From contig NZ_SMZO01000019.1 in assembly GCF_004358675.1 (NCBI RefSeq), positions 1 to 64,000 on the forward strand: 64,000 bases of DNA, read 5' to 3'. The notes below the pieces were generated by a model, which was given only the letters and a program-made list of their open reading frames with translations, was not told the origin of the DNA and made no database searches. This document shows positions 18,306 through 29,910 of this stretch, one piece after another. This stretch comes from Meridianimarinicoccus aquatilis (lineage in GTDB: Bacteria; Pseudomonadota; Alphaproteobacteria; Rhodobacterales; Rhodobacteraceae). How positions within the stretch are numbered: the stretch's first letter is position 1; every line of letters starts with the position of its first letter. The translations under genes and the position numbers were made by a program.

Positions 18306-19613
18306 TCAGGACGTTCCGAAAACGCGCGCGAAAATCGTGTCGACATGCTTTGTATGATAGCCAATGTCGAACTTATCCTCGATTTCGGCAATGCTCATGG
18401 CGGCAGTCACGTCGGGATCCCCTTTCAGCTCTTCCATGAAGTCGCGGCCTTCTTCCCAGACCTTCATCGCGTTGCGTTGCACAAGTGTATAAGCATCCTC
18501 GCGGCTTACACCCTTTTGCGTCAAGGCGAGCAGCACGCGCTGGGAATGCACGAGGCCGCGGAACTTGTTCATGTTCGCGATCATCGTGTCGGGATAAATG
18601 ACCAACTTGTCGACAACAGACGTCAGGCGAGCCAATGCGAAGTCCAGCGTAACGGTCGCATCGGGCCCGATGGCACGTTCTACCGAGCTGTGCGAAATGT
18701 CCCGCTCGTGCCACAGGGCGACGTTTTCCATCGCTGGCACCACCGACATGCGGACCAGCCGGGCAAGACCCGTCAGGTTTTCGGTCAAAACCGGGTTGCG
18801 CTTGTGCGGCATCGCGCTTGACCCCTTTTGCCCCTTCGAGAAAAACTCTTCGGCTTCAAGAACTTCGGTGCGCTGCATGTGGCGAACTTCAATCGCGATA
18901 TTCTCGATGCTTGATGCAACCACGCCCAGCGTTGCAAAGAACATGGCATGACGATCGCGCGGGATCACTTGGGTCGAGATCGGCTCGGGCCGCAAGCCCA
19001 GCTTCTTGCAGACATGGGCTTCGACGGCGGGGTCGATATTGGCAAATGTTCCGACTGCACCGGAAATTGCACCGGTGGCCACCTCGTAGCGCGCTTTTTC
19101 CAAACGGTTCCGGTTCCGCTCCATTTCGGCATAGAAGCGTGCAAAGGTGAGGCCCATCGTGGTCGGCTCTGCATGGATGCCGTGGCTCCGCCCGATGCGG
19201 ATCGTGTCCTTGTGCTCCATCGCCCGGCGCTTGAGCGCGGACAGCAACGCATCCATATCGTCGAGCAGAATGTCAGCCGCGCGCACCAGTTGGATATTGA
19301 AGGTTGTGTCCAGAACGTCAGAGCTGGTCATGCCCTGATGCACAAAGCGCGACGCATCGCTGCCGATGATCTCGGCCAAATGGGTCAAAAAGGCGATGAC
19401 GTCGTGTTTTGTGACGGCTTCAATCTCGTCGATGCGGGCCACGTCAAAGGTCGCATCGGCAGCTTTCCAGACTTCGGCTGCGTCTTCTTTAGGAATCACG
19501 CCCAGATCGGCCTGTGCATCGCAGGCATGTGCCTCGATCTCGTACCAAATGCGGAACTTGGATTCCGGGGACCAGATTGCGACCATGTCGGGGCGGGAAT
19601 AGCGAGGGATCAT
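18306..19613 (-). CDS. purB: Adenylosuccinate lyase
   Basis: PurB cleaves SAICAR to AICAR and adenylosuccinate to AMP in purine synthesis. The fumarase/aspartase superfamily signature GSSAMPHKRNP is present near residue 265, with the TSSDVLDTTFN and GRSHGIHAEPTT catalytic segments. It is 435 residues long and intact, starting MIPRYSRPDMVAIW as in most family members. About 200 bp of apparently non-coding sequence separates it from gltA. Confidence 0.98.
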   Translation of the reverse strand: MIPRYSRPDMVAIWSPESKFRIWYEIEAHACDAQADLGVIPKEDAAEVWKAADATFDVARIDEIEAVTKHDVIAFLTHLAEIIGSDASRFVHQGMTSSDVLDTTFNIQLVRAADILLDDMDALLSALKRRAMEHKDTIRIGRSHGIHAEPTTMGLTFARFYAEMERNRNRLEKARYEVATGAISGAVGTFANIDPAVEAHVCKKLGLRPEPISTQVIPRDRHAMFFATLGVVASSIENIAIEVRHMQRTEVLEAEEFFSKGQKGSSAMPHKRNPVLTENLTGLARLVRMSVVPAMENVALWHERDISHSSVERAIGPDATVTLDFALARLTSVVDKLVIYPDTMIANMNKFRGLVHSQRVLLALTQKGVSREDAYTLVQRNAMKVWEEGRDFMEELKGDPDVTAAMSIAEIEDKFDIGYHTKHVDTIFARVFGTS

Positions 19614-19765
19614 CTGGGCTGCCTTGTTTTTGTGAGAATTGCCGGATCGCGTCAGGTCTTATGCGGCAGGGCTTGCACGGGCAAGGGTGCGAAATGTCCT
19701 GATATGCGAACCTGTGGTACATTTAAGGTGACGCGCGCTTGGGGGCGGACCACCGGGTATAGAAC

Positions 19766-19795
19766 GGAAAAAGCCCCGGCGTTGGCCGGGACTTT
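19766..19795 (-). terminator. Rho-independent terminator of gltA
   Basis: On the minus strand the stem TCCCGGC/GCCGGGG with a short loop is followed by CTTTTTCC. It sits 20 bp after the gltA stop. Confidence 0.85.
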
Positions 19796-19815
19796 AAAAA
19801 TGGCAGTGCTGTGGC

Positions 19816-21111
19816 TCAGCGGTTTTCGACGTCCACATAGTCGCGCATCTCTGCGCCCATATACAACTGACGAGGGCGACCGATCCGTTGTTCGGGGTCG
19901 ATCAGCATCTCTTTCCACTGTGAAATCCAGCCGACTGTCCGCGATACGGCGAAGATCGGTGTGAACATCGATGTCGGGAAACCCATCGCTTCGAGAATGA
20001 TGCCCGAATAGAAATCGACGTTCGGGAACAGTTTCTTTTCGGCAAAGTAGGGGTCTGCAAGCGCTGCCGCTTCCAGTTCTTTGGCAACCTGAAGGATCGG
20101 GTTGTTTTCAACACCAAGCAGGTCAAGCACTTCGTCCGCCGACTCTTTCATGACTGTCGCGCGCGGGTCGAAGTTTTTGTATACCCGGTGGCCAAAGCCC
20201 ATCAGGCGGAAAGGATCGTTCTTGTCTTTTGCACGGGCGATATACTCTGGGATTCGGTCAGGCGTACCGATTTCCTTAAGCATTTCCAGGCAAGCTTGGT
20301 TTGCGCCGCCATGTGCCGGCCCCCAAAGGCAGGCGATACCAGCCGCGATGCAGGCAAACGGGTTTGCGCCGGACGACGATGCAAGGCGCACGGTCGATGT
20401 GGAGGCGTTCTGTTCGTGATCGGCATGCAGTGTGAAGATCCGGTCCATCGCGCGCGACAGAATTGGGTTCACTTCGTATTCTTCTGCGGGAACGCTGAAA
20501 CACATGCGCATGAAGTTTGACGCATAGTCCAGATCATTGCGTGGATACACGAAAGGCTGACCTACGTGGTATTTGAACGCCCACGCCGCAATGGTTGGCA
20601 TCTTTGCGATCAGGCGGATTGACGCGACTTCGCGCTGCCACGGATCAGAGATGTCGGTGCTGTCATGGTAGAAAGCAGACATCGCGCCAACAACGCCGAC
20701 CATGATGGCCATTGGGTGCGCATCGCGGCGGAACCCGCGGAAGAAATGCTGCATTTGCTCGTGCAACATCGTGTGTTGCGTGATGCGGCGTTCAAAGTCT
20801 TCCAGTTGCGCGCCCGTCGGCAGTTCACCGTAAAGGAGCAAGTAGCATACTTCGAGGTAGTGCGATTTGGCCGCAAGTTGGTCGATGGGATACCCGCGAT
20901 GCAGAAGCTCGCCTTTGTCACCATCAATAAACGTGATTGTGGAGCGGCACGCAGCAGTTGATGTGAAGCCGGGGTCATACGTAAAGACATCACCTTGCGC
21001 GTAGAGCTTGGAAATATCTACGGCATCAGGTCCAATTGTCGGCGAGTGAATTGGCAACTCGAGCGTCTTTTCCCCGAAAGTAAGTGTCGCTGTTTTGGTA
21101 GGGTCGGCCAT
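19816..21111 (-). CDS. gltA: Citrate synthase
   Basis: GltA condenses acetyl-CoA and oxaloacetate at the entry of the TCA cycle. The protein has 431 residues of the type I hexameric bacterial form. Catalytic segments are visible: FNQHEQNAST-like [25 protein letters not shown] with the first active-site His, [14 protein letters not shown] with the second His, and [15 protein letters not shown] with the active-site Asp. It has its own terminator and about 90 bp upstream to gltX. Confidence 0.99.
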   Translation of the reverse strand: MADPTKTATLTFGEKTLELPIHSPTIGPDAVDISKLYAQGDVFTYDPGFTSTAACRSTITFIDGDKGELLHRGYPIDQLAAKSHYLEVCYLLLYGELPTGAQLEDFERRITQHTMLHEQMQHFFRGFRRDAHPMAIMVGVVGAMSAFYHDSTDISDPWQREVASIRLIAKMPTIAAWAFKYHVGQPFVYPRNDLDYASNFMRMCFSVPAEEYEVNPILSRAMDRIFTLHADHEQNASTSTVRLASSSGANPFACIAAGIACLWGPAHGGANQACLEMLKEIGTPDRIPEYIARAKDKNDPFRLMGFGHRVYKNFDPRATVMKESADEVLDLLGVENNPILQVAKELEAAALADPYFAEKKLFPNVDFYSGIILEAMGFPTSMFTPIFAVSRTVGWISQWKEMLIDPEQRIGRPRQLYMGAEMRDYVDVENR

Positions 21112-21200
21112 GGTTATTTTAGTCCCTCATCTGACGCGCGGCGTTTTGAAATCCTGCGCCGCGCCTAAACGTCAATGGAACAGGCCGATTGATCCCGGCC

Positions 21201-22604
21201 TCATTCCGTCGCATCCGCCAGCCGGGCCAAAGTTTCATCCCGGCCAAGAACAAGCATCATGTCAAAGACACTGGGGGAAACCGACCTGCCTGCAAGTGCC
21301 GCCCGGATGGGACCAGCAAGCTTGCCAAGCTTCGTCTCATGCGTCTCCGCTACAGCGGCGACGGCTTCCTCCAGAGCGTTCCGGGACCAATTAGCAGTTC
21401 GCAGGTGCGGCGTCAATTCTGCCAGTATACCACGGGATACTGTATTAAGTGCTTTAAGCGCTGCAGCATCCGGTTCGATGGGCCGCTTTGTCAGCACAAA
21501 GTGACCCTTTTCAATGAGTTGAGGAAGCGTCTTTGCCCGGTCCTTGAGGCAATAGAGCGCATTAGAAATGCCAGTGCTCTGGGCGTCGGTCAAAGCGGGG
21601 GCGCCCGTCGCTTTCAAAAAACCCTGTATTTCATGCAGCAGTGCAGCATCGTCCATCATTGCGATATGCTGGCCAGATACATTTTCCAGTTTCTTGAAAT
21701 CAAACCGCGCTGGCGCTTTGCCGATTCCGTCAAGATCGAACCAGTCGAGCGCTTGTGCGGTTGTGAACACTTCGTCGTCACCATGGCTCCACCCGAGCCG
21801 CGTCAGATAATTGCGCAAGCCCTCAATCGGGTAGCCCATTGCGCGATACTCTTCGACACCAAGTGCGCCATGGCGCTTTGACAGTTTCTTGCCGTCCGGT
21901 CCGTGGATCAGCGGAATATGCGCCCAAACCGGAATATCCCACCCCATCGCGTTGTAAACGAGCATTTGCCGCGCCGCGTTCACCAGGTGGTCGTCGCCGC
22001 GAATAACATGGGTGACGCCCATGTCATGATCATCAACCACCACCGCAAGCATGTATGTCGGGGTGCCGTCGCTGCGCAGGATCACCATGTCGTCCAACTG
22101 ATCGTTGCGAACGGTCACGTTCCCCTGAACCTTGTCGGCCACAATCGTTTCACCGGTCTGCGGCGCTTTGATCCGGACAACAAAGGGATCATCCGGGTGG
22201 CTCGACGGGTCTGCATCCCGCCAAGGTGAACGGAACAGCGTCGAGCGGCCTTCGGCCTTGGCAGTTTCGCGAAACGCGGCGATTTCATCCTGCGTTGCAA
22301 AGCACTTATAAGCGGTGCCCGCGGTCAACATCTGATGGGCGACCTCTGCATGGCGCGCTGCCCCTTCGGCTTGGCTGACGGCGTCACCGTCATGATCCAG
22401 GCCAAGCCATGCCAACCCATCCAAGATGGCCTGTGTGGCTTCTGGCGTTGAGCGCGCCCGATCCGTGTCTTCGATCCGAAGCAAGAACTTACCGCCCCGG
22501 CCGCGTGCATATAGCCAGTTGAACAGCGCGGTGCGCGCGCCGCCAATGTGCAGAAATCCGGTGGGCGAGGGGGCGAAACGGGTCACGACCTGTTGGTCTG
22601 TCAT
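21201..22604 (-). CDS. gltX: Glutamyl-tRNA synthetase
   Basis: This class I aminoacyl-tRNA synthetase has 467 residues. The HIGH region is [19 protein letters not shown], the KMSKS region is [14 protein letters not shown], and an [10 protein letters not shown] segment follows the first motif. The C-terminal anticodon-binding helices end [17 protein letters not shown]. Many alphaproteobacteria have two GluRS copies, and this one may charge tRNA-Glu and/or tRNA-Gln. It is divergent from comEC with 62 bp between starts. Confidence 0.98.
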   Translation of the reverse strand: MTDQQVVTRFAPSPTGFLHIGGARTALFNWLYARGRGGKFLLRIEDTDRARSTPEATQAILDGLAWLGLDHDGDAVSQAEGAARHAEVAHQMLTAGTAYKCFATQDEIAAFRETAKAEGRSTLFRSPWRDADPSSHPDDPFVVRIKAPQTGETIVADKVQGNVTVRNDQLDDMVILRSDGTPTYMLAVVVDDHDMGVTHVIRGDDHLVNAARQMLVYNAMGWDIPVWAHIPLIHGPDGKKLSKRHGALGVEEYRAMGYPIEGLRNYLTRLGWSHGDDEVFTTAQALDWFDLDGIGKAPARFDFKKLENVSGQHIAMMDDAALLHEIQGFLKATGAPALTDAQSTGISNALYCLKDRAKTLPQLIEKGHFVLTKRPIEPDAAALKALNTVSRGILAELTPHLRTANWSRNALEEAVAAVAETHETKLGKLAGPIRAALAGRSVSPSVFDMMLVLGRDETLARLADATE

Positions 22605-22666
22605 GGGGCGGCTCCTGTTGTTACCGGCTGCTTAATGCGGCGGAGGGGCGGGGTAAAGCCGGGGAC

Positions 22667-25084
22667 ATGCTGCGCGGCTTTAACCCTTTCGAAACTCTAT
22701 CGAAGCAGGTTGGTCTAGCCACTTGTGCGCCAAAAGGCATCACCGTGAATGTGTCAGACCCGCTTAACCGCTTGATCGGTCTCCAGCGCGGGCACCTGTT
22801 TGCTTGGGTGCCCGTTTGCCTTGGCGTTGGCATAAGTCTCTACTTTTCGCTGCGCTGGGAGCCCGGACTGACGGTATTCCTTATAACCGGGGTCGTCTGT
22901 GTCGTGTCTTTGTGCGGGGTGAGGTGGTTGCCTGAAACAGCTGGCCCCTTTGCGGTGGCGCTTGCACTGGTTGCCGCCGGTTTTTTGCTAGCGGGCCAAC
23001 GGGCGCATCTTGTGGCCGCTCCGGTTCTGGAGTTTCGGTATTACGGACCGATTGAAGGGCGCGTTGTTGCCGTTGACAGATCCCAAAGCGAAAAGTTGCG
23101 GGTTACGTTGGACCGGGTTGTACTTTTGCGCGTCTCTCCGGGCAGAACACCCGCTCGCGTGCGCGTTTCCATGCATGGCGATCAGGTGTTCACTAATCCT
23201 CTTCCAGGCCAAACTGTTGCCGTTACAGGCCATTTGACCGCCCCGTCTGGACCAGTCGAACCACGGGGCTTCGATTTTCAGCGTATGGCCTGGTTCGATA
23301 GGATCGGTGCCGTGGGCTATGCCAGAACTCCGTTGGTCCTCATTGCGCACGCTGAAAGAGGGGAGCCGCTGGCCGCACTCAACCGCTTTCGGCTTCGCCT
23401 TTCGGCGGCTGTGCAAGGCGCATTGCCCGGCCAGGTTGGGGCGTTCGCAGCAGCAGTCACCACAGGTGACCGCTCAGGGCTGAGTGGCCCTACGCTAGAG
23501 GCCATGCGCGCGAGCAATCTGGCGCATCTTCTCGCCATTTCCGGGCTGCATGTGGGGTTATTGACCGGGTTTATCTTTACCACACTCAGGGCTGGAATTG
23601 CTTTGGCGCCTCGCGTTGCGCTCCGGGTGCATAGCAAAAAATGGGCTGCAGCATTCGCTTTGTTAGCCTCAGCCGCTTACCTCGCTTTGTCGGGTGGGAA
23701 TGTCAGTACGCAGCGTGCATTTATCATGGCCGCTGTGATGCTGGTTGCAGTCCTTCTGGATCGGCGTGCTCTGACGCTGCGGTCGGTTGCACTCGCCGCT
23801 GTGATTGTCTTGGTCTGGCAGCCGGAATCGCTGTTTTCGCCTGGGTTTCAGATGTCTTTTGCGGCAACAACGGCGCTGGTCTGGGTCTTTGGCGTGATGC
23901 GCACGGCAGCCTGGCGCCCGCCTAGATGGGCCAAGGGTCTCGTCGGTTTGACCGTTTCCTCGGCAATCGCGGGACTGGCGACTGCCCCGTTTGCGGCTGC
24001 CCATTTCAACCAGGGGGCAAATTACGGTCTGATTGCAAATCTGGTGTCTGTACCGGTGATGGGAGCGCTTGTGATCCCAGCGGCGGTTCTTGCGGCCGTT
24101 CTCGCACCGCTCGGATTGGCGCAGATCGGGCTGTGGGCGATGGGGCTTGGCATCGCATGGATCTTGCAGGTCGCGGAAACCGTGGCTGGGCTAGATCACG
24201 CGGTGCGGTATATTCCGCAACCTGACCCGATTGTAATGCCAGTGTTCATTTCGGGAGCGTTGCTTGTGATGCTCTGGCAGGGACGGCTGAAATGGGCGGG
24301 ACTAGTTCCGCTTGTCGCAGCGTTCGCGTTCTGGTCGGGATCTGAACGACCGACCTTGCTGGTGGCGGACAATGCAGCGCTTGCCGGGGTCATGACCGAG
24401 GATGGACGCGCCCTTTCAAGGGCACGGGGGCATGGGTTTATCGCCAAAAGTTGGTTGGAAAACGATGGTGGCGATCGCGACCGCGACGCGGCTTCACGAA
24501 GAGCGGCGCAGTTTGCGACTGCTGACGACGCCCCGCTCTCGTTTCGTGTCGGGCAGAGGCGCGTATCTGTTTTCTTTTCGGCAGATTTAGAAACGGTTGA
24601 AGCTGCGTGTCGGCGAACCCCGGTCATAGTGACCAACCGCGACACCGATGCACCGCTGCTTGGGCCCTGTGTGATCCTTGGGCCAACCGAAATGGCGCGC
24701 ACCGGGGGCATGGCAATTCGATTGGATAACACTGACGTAAGGGTGTCGACTGTGCGCGGCGTGCATGGGTTTCGCCTTTGGAATCATTCGACAACGCGCG
24801 CAACGCCAATGTCGCATCTGCCCATCGCCGCCGTCCCCAAAGGGTCGCTACTTGGTTCTAAACGCTTGGAAAAAACTCTCCCCAGCGGTCAGTCAACAAA
24901 CGCCGTTGCGCTTGGCGGCAATAACCAGGCTCGAAAGCACCTTGATGCTGTGACCGATCCGCTTGACGAGGTTACAGCACTTGAAAAGCGCGTAGAACAT
25001 GCCCTCGGCCGTCCCCGAACTATGCCGGAGCAACTGGTCTCTCGGACTCAGTATGAGCGGATCAATCCGACCAACTTGCCCTGA
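22667..25084 (+). CDS. comEC: ComEC/Rec2 family DNA-uptake-type channel protein
   Basis: This large multi-pass membrane protein has a short N-terminal membrane hairpin, an OB-type domain (about 110-240, with [11 protein letters not shown]), and the Competence domain (about 255-530) containing the hallmark [17 protein letters not shown] and [17 protein letters not shown] segments. ComEC channels carry single-stranded DNA across the inner membrane. The metallo-beta-lactamase-like C-terminal domain appears degenerate or reduced. The last about 95 residues after FRLWNHST have low complexity and charge unlike the rest, and overlap the 3' end of the convergent lexA gene by 37 bp. That tail may result from loss of an earlier stop codon. 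Confidence 0.9.
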   Translation: MLRGFNPFETLSKQVGLATCAPKGITVNVSDPLNRLIGLQRGHLFAWVPVCLGVGISLYFSLRWEPGLTVFLITGVVCVVSLCGVRWLPETAGPFAVALALVAAGFLLAGQRAHLVAAPVLEFRYYGPIEGRVVAVDRSQSEKLRVTLDRVVLLRVSPGRTPARVRVSMHGDQVFTNPLPGQTVAVTGHLTAPSGPVEPRGFDFQRMAWFDRIGAVGYARTPLVLIAHAERGEPLAALNRFRLRLSAAVQGALPGQVGAFAAAVTTGDRSGLSGPTLEAMRASNLAHLLAISGLHVGLLTGFIFTTLRAGIALAPRVALRVHSKKWAAAFALLASAAYLALSGGNVSTQRAFIMAAVMLVAVLLDRRALTLRSVALAAVIVLVWQPESLFSPGFQMSFAATTALVWVFGVMRTAAWRPPRWAKGLVGLTVSSAIAGLATAPFAAAHFNQGANYGLIANLVSVPVMGALVIPAAVLAAVLAPLGLAQIGLWAMGLGIAWILQVAETVAGLDHAVRYIPQPDPIVMPVFISGALLVMLWQGRLKWAGLVPLVAAFAFWSGSERPTLLVADNAALAGVMTEDGRALSRARGHGFIAKSWLENDGGDRDRDAASRRAAQFATADDAPLSFRVGQRRVSVFFSADLETVEAACRRTPVIVTNRDTDAPLLGPCVILGPTEMARTGGMAIRLDNTDVRVSTVRGVHGFRLWNHSTTRATPMSHLPIAAVPKGSLLGSKRLEKTLPSGQSTNAVALGGNNQARKHLDAVTDPLDEVTALEKRVEHALGRPRTMPEQLVSRTQYERINPTNLP

Positions 25085-25740
25085 ATTTCCACCTGATCCG
25101 CTGGCAAGACTCGCGTTTCATAATCCGGGTTGGCCGCTTCAAGCGCGACACTGCTGCCTTTGCGGCGGAACCTCTTCAACGTTACCGAGTATTCGTTCTG
25201 ATCATGAAACGCGGCGACCACGATTTCACCGTTATCCGCAATATGACCTTCGCGGATAACGACAACGTCGCCATCGTTGATCCCTGCATTGATCATCGAG
25301 TCCCCGCGCACTTCAAGCGCGTAATGATTGCCTGATCCAGCAACCATGGCCGGGGGGACAACGATGTTTTGCTGAACCTCGGCAATCGCGGCGATGGGTC
25401 CGCCAGCTGCAATCCGGCCCAAAAGCGGCACGGCCAACGATGTGGCCTGCGTCATTTCAGGCACGCCAGCGGTGTCGGGCAAATCCCCATCAACCACTCG
25501 CGGTTCAAAGCGGCCGCCACCCAGCGCATCGGGCAGCTTCACGATTTCCAGAGCACGGGCTTTATGAGCCAGACGGCGGATGAACCCCCGTTCTTCTAGC
25601 GCGGTAATCAGCCGGTGAATTCCCGATTTTGACCGCAGATCCAGCGCTTCTTTCATTTCATCGAAAGATGGCGGAACCCCGTCGCGTTGTACCCGTGTGT
25701 GAATGAACTCCAGAAGATCGAGCTGTTTCTTCGTCAGCAT
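25048..25740 (-). CDS. lexA: SOS-response repressor LexA
   Basis: LexA represses DNA-repair genes and cleaves itself when RecA is activated. The N-terminal winged helix starts [14 protein letters not shown] and includes [22 protein letters not shown]. The self-cleavage Ala-Gly lies in [10 protein letters not shown]. The Ser nucleophile is in [13 protein letters not shown] and the Lys in [12 protein letters not shown]. The start at 25740 gives 230 residues; an ORF extension to 25767 is not needed. A GTTC-N7-GTTC box about 52 bp upstream predicts autoregulation. Confidence 0.98.
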   Translation of the reverse strand: MLTKKQLDLLEFIHTRVQRDGVPPSFDEMKEALDLRSKSGIHRLITALEERGFIRRLAHKARALEIVKLPDALGGGRFEPRVVDGDLPDTAGVPEMTQATSLAVPLLGRIAAGGPIAAIAEVQQNIVVPPAMVAGSGNHYALEVRGDSMINAGINDGDVVVIREGHIADNGEIVVAAFHDQNEYSVTLKRFRRKGSSVALEAANPDYETRVLPADQVEIQGKLVGLIRSY

Positions 25741-25791
25741 ACACTTTGCTCCACCAGCGTTGCCCACTACTCAGGGCCTTGTTTCACTTGT

Positions 25792-25806
25792 GTTCTAGTC
25801 TTGTTC
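25792..25806 (-). promoter_or_regulatory. LexA-binding SOS box (GTTC-N7-GTTC)
   Basis: GTTC at 25792-25795 and GTTC at 25803-25806 are separated by 7 bases. This direct repeat is the established alphaproteobacterial LexA operator, and it lies just upstream of lexA. Confidence 0.9.
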
Positions 25807-25844
25807 ACCGTTTGTGTCAACGAATCGCGCAACGACAAAGTGAC

Positions 25845-27020
25845 TCAAATTTTCACGATTTCCACGGTTTCACCGATGCTGCGCGGCAGATCACCGACTG
25901 GGCGTACGATGAGCGCGTCTGCTTCAGACAGAACTTTTTGCAAGCTGCTGTCTTGTCTGTCGGCCGCGCGCACTCGGCCGTCGGGCAGGAGCATCGCGCG
26001 CATGTAATGTTCGCGAGGCCCGTTTTCGGGGAGCGGCGCGGCAAGACTGGCAAGGCTGCGCGGGGCAGGCGCCGCGGCGTGGCCGCCAAGGAACCGGAGA
26101 GCGGGCTGCATGAAAATCGTCCCGCAGACCATGGTCGACACAGGATTTCCGGGCAGTCCTATCATGGGCGTTCCGCGCATACGCCCCGCCATCAGTGGCT
26201 TACCTGGCCGCATGGCTACTTTGTAAAAAGCCTGATCCAAGCCAAGTTGCTTTGCCGCTTGAGCCAACAAGTCGTGATCACCGACCGAGGCGCCGCCACT
26301 GGTCACCACAAGATCAGCCCCTTCGGCCAGCGCAAGGCAGGCCTCCAGGCTTTTAACCGTGTCGCGCGCCAAGGGCAGAATGCGGGCAATCGCACCGACG
26401 CTTTCGGCCAGTGTCGCAAGCCCAACGGCATTGGATGCAATGATCTGGTCCGGCGCTGGGCACTCGCCGGGCATCACCAATTCGTCGCCGGTGGACAAAA
26501 TGGCAACGACCGGTCGGCGAACAACCGGCACTTCGGGGATGTTCATGGATGCCAACAACATCAGGTCAGCGGGGCGCAAGACACGCCCCTTTGGTACATG
26601 GTCCCCAATTGCGAAATCGCCGCCCTGTTTGCGGATATGGCGTGATCGATCGGCATTGCCCGAGACGGTCAGCATCCCGCCTGACAGGGCCGTGTCCTCT
26701 TGCATAACGACGCGATCTGCCCCTTTGGGCACCGGCGCGCCGGTAAAGATACGCACGGCTTCGCCCGGCCCGACGAGGCCACCAAAGGCGTGACCGGCGG
26801 CGGCTTCACCGATAATTTTCAAAGGGGCACCTGCCTGCAAATCGCCATCGCGCAGCGCATACCCATCCATTTGCGAGGCATCGAATGGGGGCTGGTCGCG
26901 GCGCGCAGTGGCATCGGCGGCCAGAACCCGGCCCGATGCGTGGCGCAGCGCCACACTTTCCGACCCGAGCGGGGTCAGCAGCGCAAAGATCTGGTCAAGC
27001 GCCTGCGCGACAGAGATCAT
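25845..27020 (-). CDS. moeA: Molybdopterin molybdenumtransferase MoeA
   Basis: MoeA inserts molybdate into adenylylated molybdopterin. It is about 391 residues and shows the FDASQMDGYALR start, RIFTGAPVPKGADRVVMQED, the STGDEL loop of the MoCF-binding domain, SGGASVGDHD and MIGLPGNPVS. The ATG at 27020 is chosen because it lies just after the moaC stop; a longer frame would overlap moaC. It is the last gene of the trp-moaC-moeA run. Confidence 0.97.
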   Translation of the reverse strand: MISVAQALDQIFALLTPLGSESVALRHASGRVLAADATARRDQPPFDASQMDGYALRDGDLQAGAPLKIIGEAAAGHAFGGLVGPGEAVRIFTGAPVPKGADRVVMQEDTALSGGMLTVSGNADRSRHIRKQGGDFAIGDHVPKGRVLRPADLMLLASMNIPEVPVVRRPVVAILSTGDELVMPGECPAPDQIIASNAVGLATLAESVGAIARILPLARDTVKSLEACLALAEGADLVVTSGGASVGDHDLLAQAAKQLGLDQAFYKVAMRPGKPLMAGRMRGTPMIGLPGNPVSTMVCGTIFMQPALRFLGGHAAAPAPRSLASLAAPLPENGPREHYMRAMLLPDGRVRAADRQDSSLQKVLSEADALIVRPVGDLPRSIGETVEIVKI

Positions 27021-27024
27021 CGGG

Positions 27025-27513
27025 TCACTCTTTTGATCCAGGTGCCTCAAAGCGGCCTGACTTGCCGCCTTCTTTCAATTCCAGCCGGATTTCGCCGATC
27101 ACCATCGTCTTCTCGACCGCCTTCACCATATCATAAAGGGTCAGTGCAGCCGTCGAAACGGCGGTCAGAGCTTCCATCTCAACGCCGGTTTGACCAGCTG
27201 TCTTGACGGTTGCCGAGATCCGCACACCGGGCAGTTGAGGGTCCGGCGCCAGGTCCACCGCGACCTTGGTCACGGGCAGCGGGTGGCACAGCGGGATCAG
27301 GTCAGAGGTGCGTTTCGCCCCCATGATGCCGGCCAAGCGTGCCACGCCCAGAACATCGCCTTTTTTGGCGCGACCCTCGGTAATCAACGCCAGCGTTTCC
27401 GGCGTCATGCGGACATAGCCAGAGGCCACGGCAAGCCGCGCGGTCGCCGCCTTGTCAGACACGTCCACCATATGCGCATGGCCGGACCCGTCAAAATGCG
27501 TCAGCTCAGCCAT
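27025..27513 (-). CDS. moaC: Cyclic pyranopterin monophosphate synthase MoaC
   Basis: MoaC converts 3',8-cyclo-GTP to cyclic pyranopterin monophosphate in molybdenum cofactor synthesis. The 162-residue protein contains [25 protein letters not shown] split over residues 55-80, [18 protein letters not shown] and the DMVKAVEK segment with the catalytic Lys/Asp. Its ATG overlaps the trpC stop by one base (TGATG), and it ends 4 bp before moeA, so it is coupled to both. Confidence 0.98.
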   Translation of the reverse strand: MAELTHFDGSGHAHMVDVSDKAATARLAVASGYVRMTPETLALITEGRAKKGDVLGVARLAGIMGAKRTSDLIPLCHPLPVTKVAVDLAPDPQLPGVRISATVKTAGQTGVEMEALTAVSTAALTLYDMVKAVEKTMVIGEIRLELKEGGKSGRFEAPGSKE

Positions 27514-28313
27514 CAGACGACCGGGTCAGACAAAAGGGTTCGCGTGGCATTTTCCACATCGTCTTGGCGCATAAGACTTTCGCCAATCAGAAAGGTGCGC
27601 ACGCCGTGGCCAGCCATCTCGGCCAGATCAGCGCGAGAGTTCAGCCCGGACTCAGATACAACCATCCGCTCCGGCGGCACCTTTGGCGCAAGCTGGCGCG
27701 TGGTGGCCAACGTCGTCTCAAAGCTGCGCAGGTCGCGATTGTTGATGCCGATCAGGGGCGATTTCAAAGCCAGCGCACGGTCCAGTTCGGCAGCGTCATG
27801 TACTTCGATCAGCACATCCATTCCCCAATCCATCGCCGCTGCTTCCAGTTCTGCTGCCTGTTCGTCAGACACGCTTGCCATGATGATCAAAATGCAATCC
27901 GCTCCAAGTGCCCGCGCCTCGGCCACCTGCCACGGATCATACATGAAATCCTTGCGCAGCGCAGGCAGGCCCGTGGCCGCCCGCGCGTCTCGCAAATAGT
28001 CATCTGCGCCCTGAAATGACGGGCCGTCGGTAAGCACCGAAAGGCACGCTGCGCCGCCTGCCTCATACGCCCGTGCAAGCGCAGGCGGGTTAAAATCGGC
28101 CCGGATCAAGCCTTTGGATGGGCTGGCTTTTTTCACTTCGGCAATCAGGGCGTAGCCGTTCTTGGCCTTGGCGCGCAACGCTGCCGCAAAGCCGCGCGGC
28201 GCATCGGCACAACTGGCGCGCGCTTCGATTTCAGCGAGGGAAAGACGGGCCTTCCGCTCTGCCACTTCTTCCAGCTTATAGGCCTTGATCCGGTCAAGAA
28301 TGGTGCCGCTCAT
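27513..28313 (-). CDS. trpC: Indole-3-glycerol-phosphate synthase
   Basis: TrpC closes the indole ring from carboxyphenylamino-deoxyribulose phosphate. This TIM-barrel protein has 266 residues. Conserved parts are [20 protein letters not shown] near residue 55, [39 protein letters not shown] and [12 protein letters not shown]. It overlaps the end of trpD by 4 bp and moaC by 1 bp. Confidence 0.98.
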   Translation of the reverse strand: MSGTILDRIKAYKLEEVAERKARLSLAEIEARASCADAPRGFAAALRAKAKNGYALIAEVKKASPSKGLIRADFNPPALARAYEAGGAACLSVLTDGPSFQGADDYLRDARAATGLPALRKDFMYDPWQVAEARALGADCILIIMASVSDEQAAELEAAAMDWGMDVLIEVHDAAELDRALALKSPLIGINNRDLRSFETTLATTRQLAPKVPPERMVVSESGLNSRADLAEMAGHGVRTFLIGESLMRQDDVENATRTLLSDPVV

Positions 28314-29332
28314 TGTTGTCCCTCTGTGCTGAGCCGTGCAAGCGCGGTCACTTTTCCAAGCGCGGCGCGGCGGTCGATGCTTTCGGCCGCCATGGCGACC
28401 CCTTCGGGCAATGATGCGGCTGCATCCGCGATGACCAGCGCCGCCGCGGAATTCAGTAACACCGCGTCGCGGTAAGCCCCAGCTTCGCCGTTGAGCAATG
28501 CCAGCAACGCGCGCCCGTTCTCAACGGGTGCCCCGCCCAAGAGCGCCTCGAACGGATGCACGGGAAGCCCCGCTTCTTCGGGATGCAGTTCGCGTTCCGT
28601 GACGACGCCGCCGGTCAGTTCGGCCACATAGCTCACCCCCGCGATGGACAGCTCATCAGTTCCGTCCCCGCCATGCACGAGCCATGCGCGGTCACTGCCA
28701 AGCGCTGCCAGCACCTCAGCCATGGGCCGGATCAGGTCTCGCGTGTACGCTCCGGTCAGCTGTCGGCGCACCCCGGCCGGATTTGTCAGCGGGCCAAGAA
28801 TGTTGAAAATCGTCCGTGTGCCAAGTTCGGTTCGGGCTGGCATGACGTGCTTGATGGCCGGGTGGTGCATGGGCGCCATCATGAAGCACATGCCAATCTC
28901 GGCCAGTGCACGCTCGGCAAGATCTGCGCCGCGCATCACCGCAATGCCCATCTCGCCCAACGCATCGGCTGCACCTGATTTACTGGACAGGTTGCGGTTG
29001 CCATGCTTGGCGACAGGAACGCCCGCGCCCGCAACGACAAAGGCCGTTGCAGTGGAAATGTTCAACGTGCCTTTGCCATCGCCGCCAGTGCCGACAATGT
29101 CCATCGCGCCCTCCGGGGCAGACACCGGCACACATTTTGTCCGCATCACAGCCGCCGCGCCTGCGATCTCGTCGACGGTTTCGCCGCGTGTCCGCAGGGA
29201 CATCAGAAAGCCGCCAATCTGTGCAGGGGTCGCGTCGCCCTCGAACAGGATTCCAAACGCCGTGCGGGCCTGCTCTGTGCTGAGCGGGCCGTTCGCGGCC
29301 GCATCGATCAGGGGTTTGAGACGATCACTCAT
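28310..29332 (-). CDS. trpD: Anthranilate phosphoribosyltransferase
   Basis: TrpD transfers phosphoribose from PRPP to anthranilate. It is 340 residues long with the [22 protein letters not shown]-binding loop near residue 82, [34 protein letters not shown] and [12 protein letters not shown]. The start overlaps the trpG stop by 4 bp. It forms a trpG-trpD-trpC-moaC-moeA operon on the minus strand. Confidence 0.98.
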   Translation of the reverse strand: MSDRLKPLIDAAANGPLSTEQARTAFGILFEGDATPAQIGGFLMSLRTRGETVDEIAGAAAVMRTKCVPVSAPEGAMDIVGTGGDGKGTLNISTATAFVVAGAGVPVAKHGNRNLSSKSGAADALGEMGIAVMRGADLAERALAEIGMCFMMAPMHHPAIKHVMPARTELGTRTIFNILGPLTNPAGVRRQLTGAYTRDLIRPMAEVLAALGSDRAWLVHGGDGTDELSIAGVSYVAELTGGVVTERELHPEEAGLPVHPFEALLGGAPVENGRALLALLNGEAGAYRDAVLLNSAAALVIADAAASLPEGVAMAAESIDRRAALGKVTALARLSTEGQQ

Positions 29333-29910
29333 GCCACCACCTTCATGGTATCCACAAAGCGGCGCAGCATTTCGTGGCCATGTTCGGATGCAATGCTTTC
29401 TGGGTGAAACTGAATGCCTTCGATAGGCAAAGTGCGGTGGCGCAGACCCATGATGGTGCCATCTTCAAGCCACGCAGTGACTTCCAGGCAATCAGGCAAT
29501 GTATCGCGGTCCACGACCAACGAATGATACCGTGTCGCCATCAATGGGCTTGGCAGACCCGCAAAAACGCCTTTGCCCTCGTGATGCATCGCGCCCAGCT
29601 TGCCGTGCACGATCTCATGGCACCGGACCACGGTGCCGCCAAAGGCCTGCCCAATGGTCTGGTGACCAAGGCAAACGCCCAACAGCGGCGTGCCCGTTTC
29701 CGCAGCAGCGGTGGTCAGCGCCAAGCATATCCCGGCCTGATCCGGATCACACGGACCCGGGGAAAGCACGATCCCTTCGGGCCGCAAGGCCATCGCGGCC
29801 TGAACATCAATCCGGTCGTTGCGGTGGACCTGCACATCGGCCCCCAGTTCGCCCAGATAGTGGACAAGGTTATAGGTAAAGCTGTCGTAGTTATCGATCA
29901 GCAGCAGCAT
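29329..29910 (-). CDS. trpG: Anthranilate synthase glutamine amidotransferase subunit
   Basis: This class I glutamine amidotransferase of 193 residues supplies ammonia to TrpE. The catalytic Cys is in [16 protein letters not shown] (near residue 80), and the His/Glu pair is in [11 protein letters not shown] near residue 170. It starts [19 protein letters not shown]; the ATG at 29910 is preferred over one six codons upstream. It may also serve folate (PabA role). trpE is on the same strand but separated by the oppositely oriented 30031-31188 gene. Confidence 0.96.
   Translation of the reverse strand: MLLLIDNYDSFTYNLVHYLGELGADVQVHRNDRIDVQAAMALRPEGIVLSPGPCDPDQAGICLALTTAAAETGTPLLGVCLGHQTIGQAFGGTVVRCHEIVHGKLGAMHHEGKGVFAGLPSPLMATRYHSLVVDRDTLPDCLEVTAWLEDGTIMGLRHRTLPIEGIQFHPESIASEHGHEMLRRFVDTMKVVA

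Noticed and set aside
18948-19964. Plus-strand frame opposite purB and the end of gltA
   Set aside because: It is antisense to certain genes and composed of low-information sequence; purB and gltA account for the region.
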